In this document: positions 25,007 to 33,562 of the stretch, one piece after another
Layout: each line of letters starts with the position of its first letter
How positions within the stretch are numbered: position 1 is the stretch's first letter
NCBI GenBank assembly: GCA_016282955.1
Contig: JAEELX010000027.1
Location: 1-38,917 of the forward strand
DNA from: Paludibacteraceae bacterium
GTDB lineage: Bacteria; Bacteroidota; Bacteroidia; Bacteroidales; Paludibacteraceae
DNA: 38,917 nt
Direction: 5' to 3'
The notes under the pieces: generated by a model
The model's input: the letters and a program-made list of their open reading frames with translations, nothing else
The model's database searches: none
What the model was told of the DNA's origin: nothing
Made by a program: the position numbers and the translations under genes

Positions 25007-27331
25007 TTATAAATCTCTGACTAATCGAACAGGCAAGCCAGCATGGCGATTGTCGATAGTTACATCGGCAGTTTTATCTACGGTATTGAACGCCATACGA
25101 TACGCCTTATCACTATTACCAGGGTCAGAAGTCCAATAAGATATACCTATACCATAAACAACAGCCGCTTCGTTTTTCATACTCGTACTTCCACCAATAC
25201 GATAACTACATCCTGGTAAGAACGCACAACCCACTTTTTCCAACGCTTGCCACGTAGTTAAACTTATCTTTTGAACGCCCGAAGAAGCCCCCACACTAAG
25301 TGCTTCTACACCCGCTTTTTCCCACGTGAAATCATCGGGATAAATAAGTACACCTGTAACCGTATCCGCTTCCGTTTCACTATCACTTGTTTGTATGCGA
25401 ACGAACGAAAAACCATAGTCACCACCAGCAATCTTACGATTTAACAAATAGTTGCATTCCTCTTTCGTTGGTGTACGCCACGTATTTTTAGGATATGTGC
25501 TGATAACATTCTGTCCCCACTCACTCCACGAGTAATTTGTGGCAGTGGTATTGCTGTAATACGGTTGTCGTGCACTTCCGACTCCACTCGTTCCCCAACC
25601 AAGGAGGTCTATCCAACCATCGTAGTCGTTTGCGATATTCGCGTTGTCTGCCATACAGCGATGATACTGTTGGGGAGCAAAACGCCACGTCTTCGTAGAA
25701 CCTTGATACTGCAAGTTACCTGGAGAGAAGGCTACTTTTTGTGTAGCACTAACCGAGAACGAAGGAGGAGGAGTGGGCGTATGATCTTGCACGAGACGCA
25801 CACTGTTAAAATCCTTTCGGTTGGTAGCCTCAACCAATACTGATTTATTGCGTACATCAAAACGGGCATATTCTGCTTTGGCTCCATCCGATGCTGTAGA
25901 TGACCAATAGAAGCCCATCTGACCCAAACCACCGTCATTCAAATTCATGTGATTATCATTTGCTGCAACGGGATAGGCTTGATAAGCAGTAGGCAAGAAC
26001 ACCACGCCTACCTCTTCCAAAGCACTCCATGTAGCAGCGTCAATCTCTGATACACCATACGTTGCCCCAAACGGAAGCGATGCCACACCAGCCTCCGAAA
26101 AACTAAAGTCATCAGGATAAATCAACACACCTGACACCGTATCCGTTGTATTCTTGCCATACTTCAACCGCACATACGAAAAAGCACTATCTTCACCACC
26201 CACCAATCGCTCCGTTAAGAGATACTTCCATTCGTCAGCCGTCAAGGTACGCCAAACACCCCGACGATACATCGTACCAACGGGTGCTTGCACTACTAAC
26301 GCTTTATTTTCATCATATACTAAATTATAATACTCACGAATCACATTGCGATAGCCCCAATCAAAAAATCGATTGGTACCCGATAGCACATCAATATCAT
26401 TGCTGGTAGCACCAGGACCATGACCTGCATCAAACGAAGGACCATAACCGAACTTATTAGCCTCATGACCTAAATCGACACCATTCAAATCGTATGGATT
26501 AAAGAAGACAGCAAGTGAGTCTTGTGCTTTGCGACCTTGCCCACTCGTTCCCCAAGCAAACATATCAACCCAACCGCCATATTTCTTCGAAATCAATGTG
26601 TTATTGCAAGGCACACCTTTAATTTCTTTGAAACCTGATGCGGTCGAATTATCCTTCGTAGAATAGTCGATACTATCGTAAAAGACGGTCGTTCCATTAT
26701 CGTTGACATTAGTTCCATCTGTCTTCAGACCTTCGGGAGCATAGACGCTCTTGCCTTTCCCTACACGGTCGAATTGTCGCAAGGCAAAACGCCACTCATC
26801 GCGAGCTGGACAGTACTGCAAGTTACCCGTAGAGAACACAACGCTCCCACCTAGTTTATTGATGGTGAAGGGATGCACTGTGGGAGTATCTACAATGAAC
26901 TTCACAGCCGACTGATAATGACGCTCGCAACCAGGTGCACCTGCCGAAGCTTTAGGATGATCAAGCGAACAAGTAATCTTAAAGGAAGTGATCCCCCCCC
27001 CGACACTACCTGAAGTATTTAAAACTGTAAGCGATACGTTTTTGTTTAATACATCCTTTACTAAGGGATATACATTCGCATCAATTAAGACGTTGAATCT
27101 TTTATCATCATCTGTGGAACCCAAATATAAAGTATATACCGTACTTCCTTCCTTAGGTGGTTCTATAATAGCAACTGTACCATAAAACTTATACCCTATA
27201 ACATTTTGGGAACTGTTTAAAAATGTCTTCATCTGAGCATACGTGTACATCGTTCCCGCATCGTTTTGGGCATTGATATGCACGACCAGACCTAACAACA
27301 TGGCTATAAAAAGTAATTTCTTCATATTCAA
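25007..27331 (-). CDS. Secreted paralogous protein with extra N-terminal domain (P3)
   Basis: 774 aa; about 130-aa unique N-terminal part (TYAQMKTFLNSSQNVIGYKFYGTVAIIEPPKEGSTVYTLYLGSTDDDKRFNVLIDANV...) and then the same two-domain body as P1 and P2. Confidence 0.85.
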   Translation of the reverse strand: MNMKKLLFIAMLLGLVVHINAQNDAGTMYTYAQMKTFLNSSQNVIGYKFYGTVAIIEPPKEGSTVYTLYLGSTDDDKRFNVLIDANVYPLVKDVLNKNVSLTVLNTSGSVGGGITSFKITCSLDHPKASAGAPGCERHYQSAVKFIVDTPTVHPFTINKLGGSVVFSTGNLQYCPARDEWRFALRQFDRVGKGKSVYAPEGLKTDGTNVNDNGTTVFYDSIDYSTKDNSTASGFKEIKGVPCNNTLISKKYGGWVDMFAWGTSGQGRKAQDSLAVFFNPYDLNGVDLGHEANKFGYGPSFDAGHGPGATSNDIDVLSGTNRFFDWGYRNVIREYYNLVYDENKALVVQAPVGTMYRRGVWRTLTADEWKYLLTERLVGGEDSAFSYVRLKYGKNTTDTVSGVLIYPDDFSFSEAGVASLPFGATYGVSEIDAATWSALEEVGVVFLPTAYQAYPVAANDNHMNLNDGGLGQMGFYWSSTASDGAKAEYARFDVRNKSVLVEATNRKDFNSVRLVQDHTPTPPPSFSVSATQKVAFSPGNLQYQGSTKTWRFAPQQYHRCMADNANIANDYDGWIDLLGWGTSGVGSARQPYYSNTTATNYSWSEWGQNVISTYPKNTWRTPTKEECNYLLNRKIAGGDYGFSFVRIQTSDSETEADTVTGVLIYPDDFTWEKAGVEALSVGASSGVQKISLTTWQALEKVGCAFLPGCSYRIGGSTSMKNEAAVVYGIGISYWTSDPGNSDKAYRMAFNTVDKTADVTIDNRHAGLPVRLVRDL
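26993..27001 (-). repeat. G9 homopolymer (C9 on + strand) inside the P3 coding sequence
   Basis: gtgatCCCCCCCCCgacac; codons 111-113 (Gly-Gly-Gly) of the 774-aa ORF. Confidence 0.95.
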
Positions 27332-27389
27332 TTATTTTAACTTTTTTATTTGTTTCTGGGTGAGTTTTTTACAACCCACCACAACCGCA

Positions 27390-27422
27390 CAAAGATACAC
27401 AAAAAAAAATGTTTTTTACAAA
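27390..27422 (-). promoter_or_regulatory. Promoter upstream of P3
   Basis: Minus-strand TATCTTTG (27390-27397), 21-bp spacer, TTTG (27419-27422). Confidence 0.6.
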
Positions 27423-27602
27423 AAAATAAATGTAATTTGTTGCAAAAAATCAACCTGTAACGAGGGGGTTATTCGTTGATTCTGTCGCTTTTTCTCCGTG
27501 TTTTGTGCAAAAAAATAGTTTTACTCTTCGATTTTGAAAAGAAATAGTATCTTTGCGGGATAAACGACAACATGAAAAATCAACCTTAAATCAAAATAAA
27601 AA

Positions 27603-29027
27603 ATGAAAAAAATTACTTGTTTTGTGCCGTTTCAGTCTGATGAACAGGTGAAACAGACCACTCAAAACCTACAAAAAGAAGAGTTAGTGGGCGACATCCA
27701 TTACATCCAAGGCGACATCCGTTCGACCAAGAATGTGCGGGAAATAGCGAGCAAAGCCAACACGCCCTACACGCTCATTTATACCAAATACTCCACGTTG
27801 CAGTTCGTTTTGTTTGCCCTCAAACGGATGGTGGATTTGCTGGAAGATGGTGGCTCGGATATGATTTACGGCGACCACTTCAAAAAAGAGGGCGAAAACG
27901 TTACGCAAGCACCCGTGATAGACTACCAGTTTGGCTCCTTGCGTGATGACTTTGACTTCGGAAGCGTGCTCATCTATCGTACATCGGCTCTCAAAGAGGC
28001 TGTGAGTCGGATGAATACGGATTATGAGTTTGCAGGCTTGTATGACTTGCGGCTGAAAGTGAGCCAAAAAGGGCATATCGACCACATCAACGAGTACCTT
28101 TATTACGATGTGGAGCAGGATAATCGGAAGTCGGGCGAGAAGTTCTTTGACTATGTGGACCTTAAGAATCGAGGTGTGCGAATCGAAATGGAGAAGGTGG
28201 TTACCCAACACCTGAAAGATATTGGAGGGTACCTCGAGCCTACCTTTAAGCAGGTGGACCTGAGCGAGGGTAACTTTGAGTACGAGGCAAGCGTGATTAT
28301 TCCGTGCAAGAACCGTGTGCGGACGATTGAAGATGCGATTCGTAGTGCGTTGAGCCAAAAAGTGAACGCACCGTATAAATACAACGTGTTTGTGGTAGAT
28401 GATAATTCGACCGATGGGACGGTGGACAAAATCAAAGCTCTCGTTGCCGAAGGACACGACAACCTGATTTATATTGCCCAAGATAAGACGTGGCACGCTA
28501 TCGGTGGCAACTGGAACGTGGCTTTGCACCACCCCAAATGCGGACGGTTTGCCATACAGTTGGACTCCGATGACACCTATGCGGACGAAACGACTGTGCA
28601 ACAAATCATTGAGGCTTTCCACAAAGAAAACGTGGCGATGGTGGTTGGAACCTACCAGATAACCGACTTTCACGGGAAGGAACTGCCTCCTGGTGTGATT
28701 GACCACAAGGAATGGACGCCCGACAATGGCCGCAATAATGCCTTGCGAATCAACGGATTAGGTGGTCCACGGGCTTTCTACACGCCTTTGATGCGACAAA
28801 TCAATTTCCCGTCCACCAAGTACGGCGAAGATTATGCGATGGGCTTACGCGTGAGCCGAGAGTACCAGATTGGCAGGATATATAATGTGTTGTACCATGC
28901 AAGACGTTGGGAGGATAACTCGGATGCCAACTGTACGTTGGTGGAAATGAATGCCAATAACTTGTACAAAGACCGCATTCGTACGTGGGAATTGAAGGCA
29001 CGCATACAACAAAACAAAAATAAATGA
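27603..29027 (+). CDS. Glycosyltransferase family 2 protein with two GT-A-like halves
   Basis: 474 aa; C-half ASVIIPCKNRVRTIEDAIRSALSQ...NVFVVDDNSTDGTVDKI...IQLDSDDTY is GT2; N-half (PYTLIYTKYSTLQFVLFALKRMVDLLEDGGSDMIYGDHF...) looks like a degenerate second GT. Confidence 0.85.
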   Translation: MKKITCFVPFQSDEQVKQTTQNLQKEELVGDIHYIQGDIRSTKNVREIASKANTPYTLIYTKYSTLQFVLFALKRMVDLLEDGGSDMIYGDHFKKEGENVTQAPVIDYQFGSLRDDFDFGSVLIYRTSALKEAVSRMNTDYEFAGLYDLRLKVSQKGHIDHINEYLYYDVEQDNRKSGEKFFDYVDLKNRGVRIEMEKVVTQHLKDIGGYLEPTFKQVDLSEGNFEYEASVIIPCKNRVRTIEDAIRSALSQKVNAPYKYNVFVVDDNSTDGTVDKIKALVAEGHDNLIYIAQDKTWHAIGGNWNVALHHPKCGRFAIQLDSDDTYADETTVQQIIEAFHKENVAMVVGTYQITDFHGKELPPGVIDHKEWTPDNGRNNALRINGLGGPRAFYTPLMRQINFPSTKYGEDYAMGLRVSREYQIGRIYNVLYHARRWEDNSDANCTLVEMNANNLYKDRIRTWELKARIQQNKNK

Positions 29028-29887
29028 GTTTGAATGCCCAAATAGAAGATATGTTCTCTCGTGAGATGGCTTTGCACGGGAGAGCATATACTTTTTATTC
29101 GCAGTTGGATAAGGTGTTGCACAAGGATATGACCTATAACGGCTTCCCTGCCAAGCTCTTTTTCAACCCGGGGCGTGTGCAGAGTGTTATGGCAGACATC
29201 AGCGAAGAAGCCCTTGCGAAGCGACCTTGCTTCTTGTGTCCGAGTGGGTTGGAGGATAAGCAACTCACCACGCTTTGGACCTCTCCCACTCAACAACAAT
29301 ACTGCATACGAGTGAATCCTTTCCCAATTTTTAAGCGGCATTATACCATCTCGTCTGCGATTCACGAACGGCAGGCTTTTGTGCCACATTTGCATAGTAT
29401 GTTGGCTTTGGCAGAGCAATGGCAGGAGGTTACGCTGTTTTATAATGGACCTTTTTGCGGTGCGAGTGCCCCTGACCACATGCACTTCCAAGCCGTGCCA
29501 CGCCACGCTTTACCCATCGAAAAGCACTTTGATACGGTTTATGTCCCCGCTTATCGCATTGATGAAAAGGACATTACTACCCAGATACAACACGTTACGG
29601 AGTTACTACAAAAAGATACCTCGCCGTTGCAACCCGACGAATGGGAACACAAGTGGAACGTTATCTCGTGGCACGATACAGAGGGTTTTCATACCATCGT
29701 TTTCTTCCGCACCAAAGGGCAACCCGATTGTTTTTTTGAAAAAGACCCCGAAAAATGTATCCATATATCGCCTGCCACAGTGGAAATGGGAGGGATTGGA
29801 ATCGTTGCTGAGCAAAGCAGTTTTGATAAACTAACCCCAAGCCTGCTACACGACATTATGCAGGATTTAGCCAAAAAGATAGATTGA
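29024..29887 (+). CDS. DUF4922-like protein, HIT/GalT-like
   Basis: 287 aa; RPCFLCPSGL, INPFPIFKRHYTI-like (VNPFPIFKRHYTI), APDHMHFQAVPR with an H-x-H-x-Q motif; ATGA overlap with the upstream gene. Confidence 0.8.
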   Translation: MSLNAQIEDMFSREMALHGRAYTFYSQLDKVLHKDMTYNGFPAKLFFNPGRVQSVMADISEEALAKRPCFLCPSGLEDKQLTTLWTSPTQQQYCIRVNPFPIFKRHYTISSAIHERQAFVPHLHSMLALAEQWQEVTLFYNGPFCGASAPDHMHFQAVPRHALPIEKHFDTVYVPAYRIDEKDITTQIQHVTELLQKDTSPLQPDEWEHKWNVISWHDTEGFHTIVFFRTKGQPDCFFEKDPEKCIHISPATVEMGGIGIVAEQSSFDKLTPSLLHDIMQDLAKKID

Positions 29888-32328
29888 TGAAACGGGTTGT
29901 GCTTGTATTATTGGGCTTATGTTGGATGGCTTCGGTGTTTGCATCGTCCAAAGTGCGTATCTTTGGCTATGTGATTGATGAAAATAATCGAGGCATCGAA
30001 TCTGCCAATATAGTGCAAGAACACACAACCAACGGCACCAGCAGTAACCGCAACGGCTATTACGAATTATGGGTTGAAATGACGGATACAGTCGTGGTCG
30101 TGTATAGTTCGGTGGGTTACACCACGATTCGCCAGCAACTCTTCACGCACAACCAAACGCTATGCGTCAATGTCGTCCTCACCAGCACCGAAGAGATGCT
30201 TGACGAGGTTACCATCACGGGCTTTCGGAAACAAAATACGATGATGGACTACCTCGATGCCCAAACTGCCCGTATCATGCCAGACGTCTCGGGTGGTGGG
30301 ATTGAGAGCTTGCTCATTACCTTTGCGGGGGTGACCCAAAGCAACGAGATGAGTGGACAGTACAACGTGCGAGGGGGTAATTTTGACGAAAATAGTATCT
30401 ATGTCAATGGTATCGAAATCCATCGTCCGCTGTTGATACGAGCGGGTCAGCAAGAAGGACTTAGTTTTGTGAACCCTAAAATGGTGGAAAACATCTACTT
30501 TTCGGCAGGTGGCTATGGTGCGAAGTATGGCGACCGCAGTTCGTCTGTCTTGGACATAACTTACAAGCGTCCGAAAGGGTTTGAGGCAAGTATCGATGCG
30601 TCGTTGTTGGGTACGAATGCGTATGTCGGACATGGCAATGACAAGATAACGGGCATGTACGCCTTTCGGTATAAAACCAACCAGTATGTGCTCAAAAGTT
30701 TGCAACAAGTGGGCAATTACGACCCGCGTTTTTTAGATGCTCAAACACAACTTACCTTCCGTTTCAGTCCCAAGTGGGAGTTGCGTTTGCAAGGCTATTA
30801 TAGCCAAAATAAATACCGTTTTTTCCCCGATTCAATGAGCAATAATTTCGGCATTATGAGCAACGTCAAGAACCTGACCGTGTTCTATCAAGGGCATGAA
30901 AGCGATGTGTTTGAGACGGGTTTCGGAGCCATCAGTTTGCTGGGAAAAATCAATTCGGAAGTGTCGTTGGATATGGATTTTAGCGGTTATTATTCCACCG
31001 AACAAGAAAATTATGACATACGTGGCGAATATATTTTGCAAAATGTGATGGGAACGAACGTGTCGGTTGGGCGAGATATGTATGCCGAAACCGTCTTCGA
31101 TAGGCAAGATATTTTGGGAACGGGAATTTACCAAGAACATGCCCGCAACAGCCTCAAAAACAAGGTTTTAACGGCCGCTATCAACAGCCACTGGAAACAT
31201 GCCGACAACGATTTGCACTGGGGAGCAAACATTCAATTCGAACAACTCAAAGACCAAGTAAGCGAGTGGGAATGGCGAGACTCAACGGGTTATTCGGTGC
31301 CACTAAACTCGTCTATGGAGTTGTATTATTGCATGAAAAGTGCCTCGTCGATGCAATCGGTTCGCACGCAAGCCTTCCTGGAAAACACCTCGCAATGGGA
31401 TACAAAACACGGCACGGTCAAGCTCATCGGAGGCGTGCGAATGAACTGGTGGTCGTGGAATAAAGAAGTGTTGGTGAGTCCGCGTGTGAGTGTGATTTGG
31501 TTGCCTGGCTGGAAGCGTGATTTTGCCTTTCGGTTTGCCACGGGTTTGTACCATCAGGCACCTTTTTACAAGGAAGTCCGAGACACCTTCGTCGATGCCA
31601 ACCATATCACCCGCATCAACCTCAACCATACCCTCCGAGCCTCCCGCAACGTGCATTGGGTCGTGGGTGGCGACTACTATTTTCGGATGTTAGCCCGACC
31701 TTTCAAACTGACGGCTGAGCTGTACAGCAAGTATATGGACCGAGGGGTTAGTTACTCGGTGGAAAACGTGCAGGTTCGCTATTCGGGCAAGAATGACATC
31801 GAAGGCTACACGGTGGGGTTGGATTTGAAATTCTATGGCGAGTTGGTGCCCGGGGTGGATAGCTGGATAACCTTTTCGGCGATGCGTTCGCGGGAGCGTT
31901 TTATCAAGGACGAGTACCATTTGGGGTGGATACCCTCTCCGCAAGAGCAACGATACAGCTTTGCGATGCTTTTTCAGGACTACCTCCCCCAACTGCCCCA
32001 ACTGCGGGCTCAGGTTAAATTTATCGTCAATGACGGTCTGCCGTACGGTGCCCCTCGCAGTATGACGACACGCAACAAAGGGCGTATGCCGAATTATAAA
32101 CGGTTTGACTTGGGTTTGATTCATATCTGCGACAAAAAAAGTTATGCCTTTATGAAAAAGAGTAAAGTGGTCAAGATGTGGTCAGTGGGCTTGGATGTGT
32201 TCAATCTGATTGATTTCAAAAACGTCAATTCGTATTTTTGGGTGAGCGATGCTTACGGCAACCAGTGGGCAAGCCCCAATTACCTCTCGGGTAGGCGTTG
32301 GAACTTTAAAGTAAGTGTGGATTTTTAG
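29887..32328 (+). CDS. TonB-dependent receptor with N-terminal carboxypeptidase-regulatory-like domain
   Basis: VRIFGYVIDENNRGIESANIVQEHTTNGTSSNRNGYYEL then plug YNVRGGNFDENSIYVNGIEIHRP...GGYGAKYGDRSSSVLDI and a barrel. The ORF opens at the TTG at 29884; ATG at 29887 preferred. Confidence 0.9.
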   Translation: MKRVVLVLLGLCWMASVFASSKVRIFGYVIDENNRGIESANIVQEHTTNGTSSNRNGYYELWVEMTDTVVVVYSSVGYTTIRQQLFTHNQTLCVNVVLTSTEEMLDEVTITGFRKQNTMMDYLDAQTARIMPDVSGGGIESLLITFAGVTQSNEMSGQYNVRGGNFDENSIYVNGIEIHRPLLIRAGQQEGLSFVNPKMVENIYFSAGGYGAKYGDRSSSVLDITYKRPKGFEASIDASLLGTNAYVGHGNDKITGMYAFRYKTNQYVLKSLQQVGNYDPRFLDAQTQLTFRFSPKWELRLQGYYSQNKYRFFPDSMSNNFGIMSNVKNLTVFYQGHESDVFETGFGAISLLGKINSEVSLDMDFSGYYSTEQENYDIRGEYILQNVMGTNVSVGRDMYAETVFDRQDILGTGIYQEHARNSLKNKVLTAAINSHWKHADNDLHWGANIQFEQLKDQVSEWEWRDSTGYSVPLNSSMELYYCMKSASSMQSVRTQAFLENTSQWDTKHGTVKLIGGVRMNWWSWNKEVLVSPRVSVIWLPGWKRDFAFRFATGLYHQAPFYKEVRDTFVDANHITRINLNHTLRASRNVHWVVGGDYYFRMLARPFKLTAELYSKYMDRGVSYSVENVQVRYSGKNDIEGYTVGLDLKFYGELVPGVDSWITFSAMRSRERFIKDEYHLGWIPSPQEQRYSFAMLFQDYLPQLPQLRAQVKFIVNDGLPYGAPRSMTTRNKGRMPNYKRFDLGLIHICDKKSYAFMKKSKVVKMWSVGLDVFNLIDFKNVNSYFWVSDAYGNQWASPNYLSGRRWNFKVSVDF

Positions 32329-32330
32329 TT

Positions 32331-32885
32331 ATGAAAAAAGAACTTCCGATATTCGTAAAAGATATACTGCTATTTGTGGCCGTTTTGTTGGCTGCCAATA
32401 TCATTTGGAAAGTACTGTTTACGCCATTCTTCTCCGATACACCCCTTGTGATTATCACGGACCAAACGCCCATCTTCAAGTCATGTATTGCCTTGCTGTC
32501 CAACGAAGTGTTTGGGCTCTTGCACCTCTTCAAACCTACCTTAACCTTGCACGAAAATGTCCTATCGTATGGCGGTTTACCGGGTATCCAAATCACGTGG
32601 ACCTGCACCGCCATCAAACAATTTGTGCTGTTTGCATGCATCCTGTTGGCGAGTCGTGGCAACCTAAAACACAAAATATATTACATCCTTTTCAGCATCA
32701 TTCCCATCCACATCACGAATTTTTTACGCATATTTTTCCTCACGCTACTCATCGAAAACCACCGTCAATGCTTCACTTTCTGCCACGAATACCTGTTTAA
32801 GTACATTTTTTACGGCGTATTATTTTTGTTATGGTTGTTTTGGATTGAGAAAAATGAGTATCTTTGCAACGTTTTTAGAAAATAG
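32331..32885 (+). CDS. Exosortase/archaeosortase-family-like membrane protein
   Basis: 184 aa, multi-TM; Cys (ITWTCTAIKQFVLFACILL), Arg (IPIHITNFLRIFFLTLL) and His (FCHEYLFKYIFYGVLFLLWLFW) positioned as in exosortases. Confidence 0.8.
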   Translation: MKKELPIFVKDILLFVAVLLAANIIWKVLFTPFFSDTPLVIITDQTPIFKSCIALLSNEVFGLLHLFKPTLTLHENVLSYGGLPGIQITWTCTAIKQFVLFACILLASRGNLKHKIYYILFSIIPIHITNFLRIFFLTLLIENHRQCFTFCHEYLFKYIFYGVLFLLWLFWIEKNEYLCNVFRK

Positions 32886-32887
32886 TT

Positions 32888-33541
32888 ATGGAAGGTGTTT
32901 TATTTAGTTTGTCTCCTTTTAATGCCACTTGGGTAACAATTTTGCTGATTTTACTCACAATGACACTTGGTTTTTGTTCCTTAGTTTTTCCAAGTATTTT
33001 TACCGTTTCTTTTACTAATTATTTTGGAACCGTTCGCCGTGCATACAGTGTGAATTTGTATAGCAACAATTTTTTAGTAGTCATTTTGAACATCTTTTAT
33101 TACATCGTTTTTTCGTTGGCTTTGTACCTTTTCTTTCGTTGGCATACCGATGTGCAATTTTTGGGTTTTGTTTTTACGTTCGCTTGTGTGTGCATCTATT
33201 CGTTGTTCCGTTTGGGTGTAATTCGTTTTATTCTGTATATTTTTACGGTCAAACCGTCCTTTTCGCTCTATCGTATTCACTATTTTTACCATTGTACTAT
33301 TCTGGCGATTGCGTTGTTTTTGCTGCTTTTTTTCGCCTATTTTTTCTCCGTCAATCATGCTTTGCGAATTTGCTTTTTTGTGTTGCTGGGGATTCATTTT
33401 CTTTCGCTTTTCGTTACGCTATTTCGTTCGCTCCCATTTTCGTTTTTTGCCGTTTTGGGAACGCTTGTTTACCTGTTTACGTTTGAAATGTTGCCCATTT
33501 ATTTCTTGTGGCGATACATTCCAGAGGTGTATTTTATTTGA
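32888..33541 (+). CDS. DUF4271-like integral membrane protein
   Basis: 217 aa, multi-TM; ends LGTLVYLFTFEMLPIYFLWRYIPEVYFI, as I recall for DUF4271. Confidence 0.65.
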   Translation: MEGVLFSLSPFNATWVTILLILLTMTLGFCSLVFPSIFTVSFTNYFGTVRRAYSVNLYSNNFLVVILNIFYYIVFSLALYLFFRWHTDVQFLGFVFTFACVCIYSLFRLGVIRFILYIFTVKPSFSLYRIHYFYHCTILAIALFLLLFFAYFFSVNHALRICFFVLLGIHFLSLFVTLFRSLPFSFFAVLGTLVYLFTFEMLPIYFLWRYIPEVYFI

Positions 33542-33562
33542 CAAACTTAATGGATATGAATT

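Noticed and set aside
20384-27331. Diversity-generating retroelement targeting the paralogues
   Set aside because: The hypervariable C-terminal segment before VRLV is suggestive, but no reverse transcriptase, Avd-like ORF or template repeat is in the window, and paralogue differences are not obviously restricted to adenines. A genome-wide RT/TR search would decide.
27684-28706. 340-aa minus-strand ORF antisense to the glycosyltransferase
   Set aside because: Fully contained within a convincing GT2 gene; looks like a codon-bias shadow ORF.
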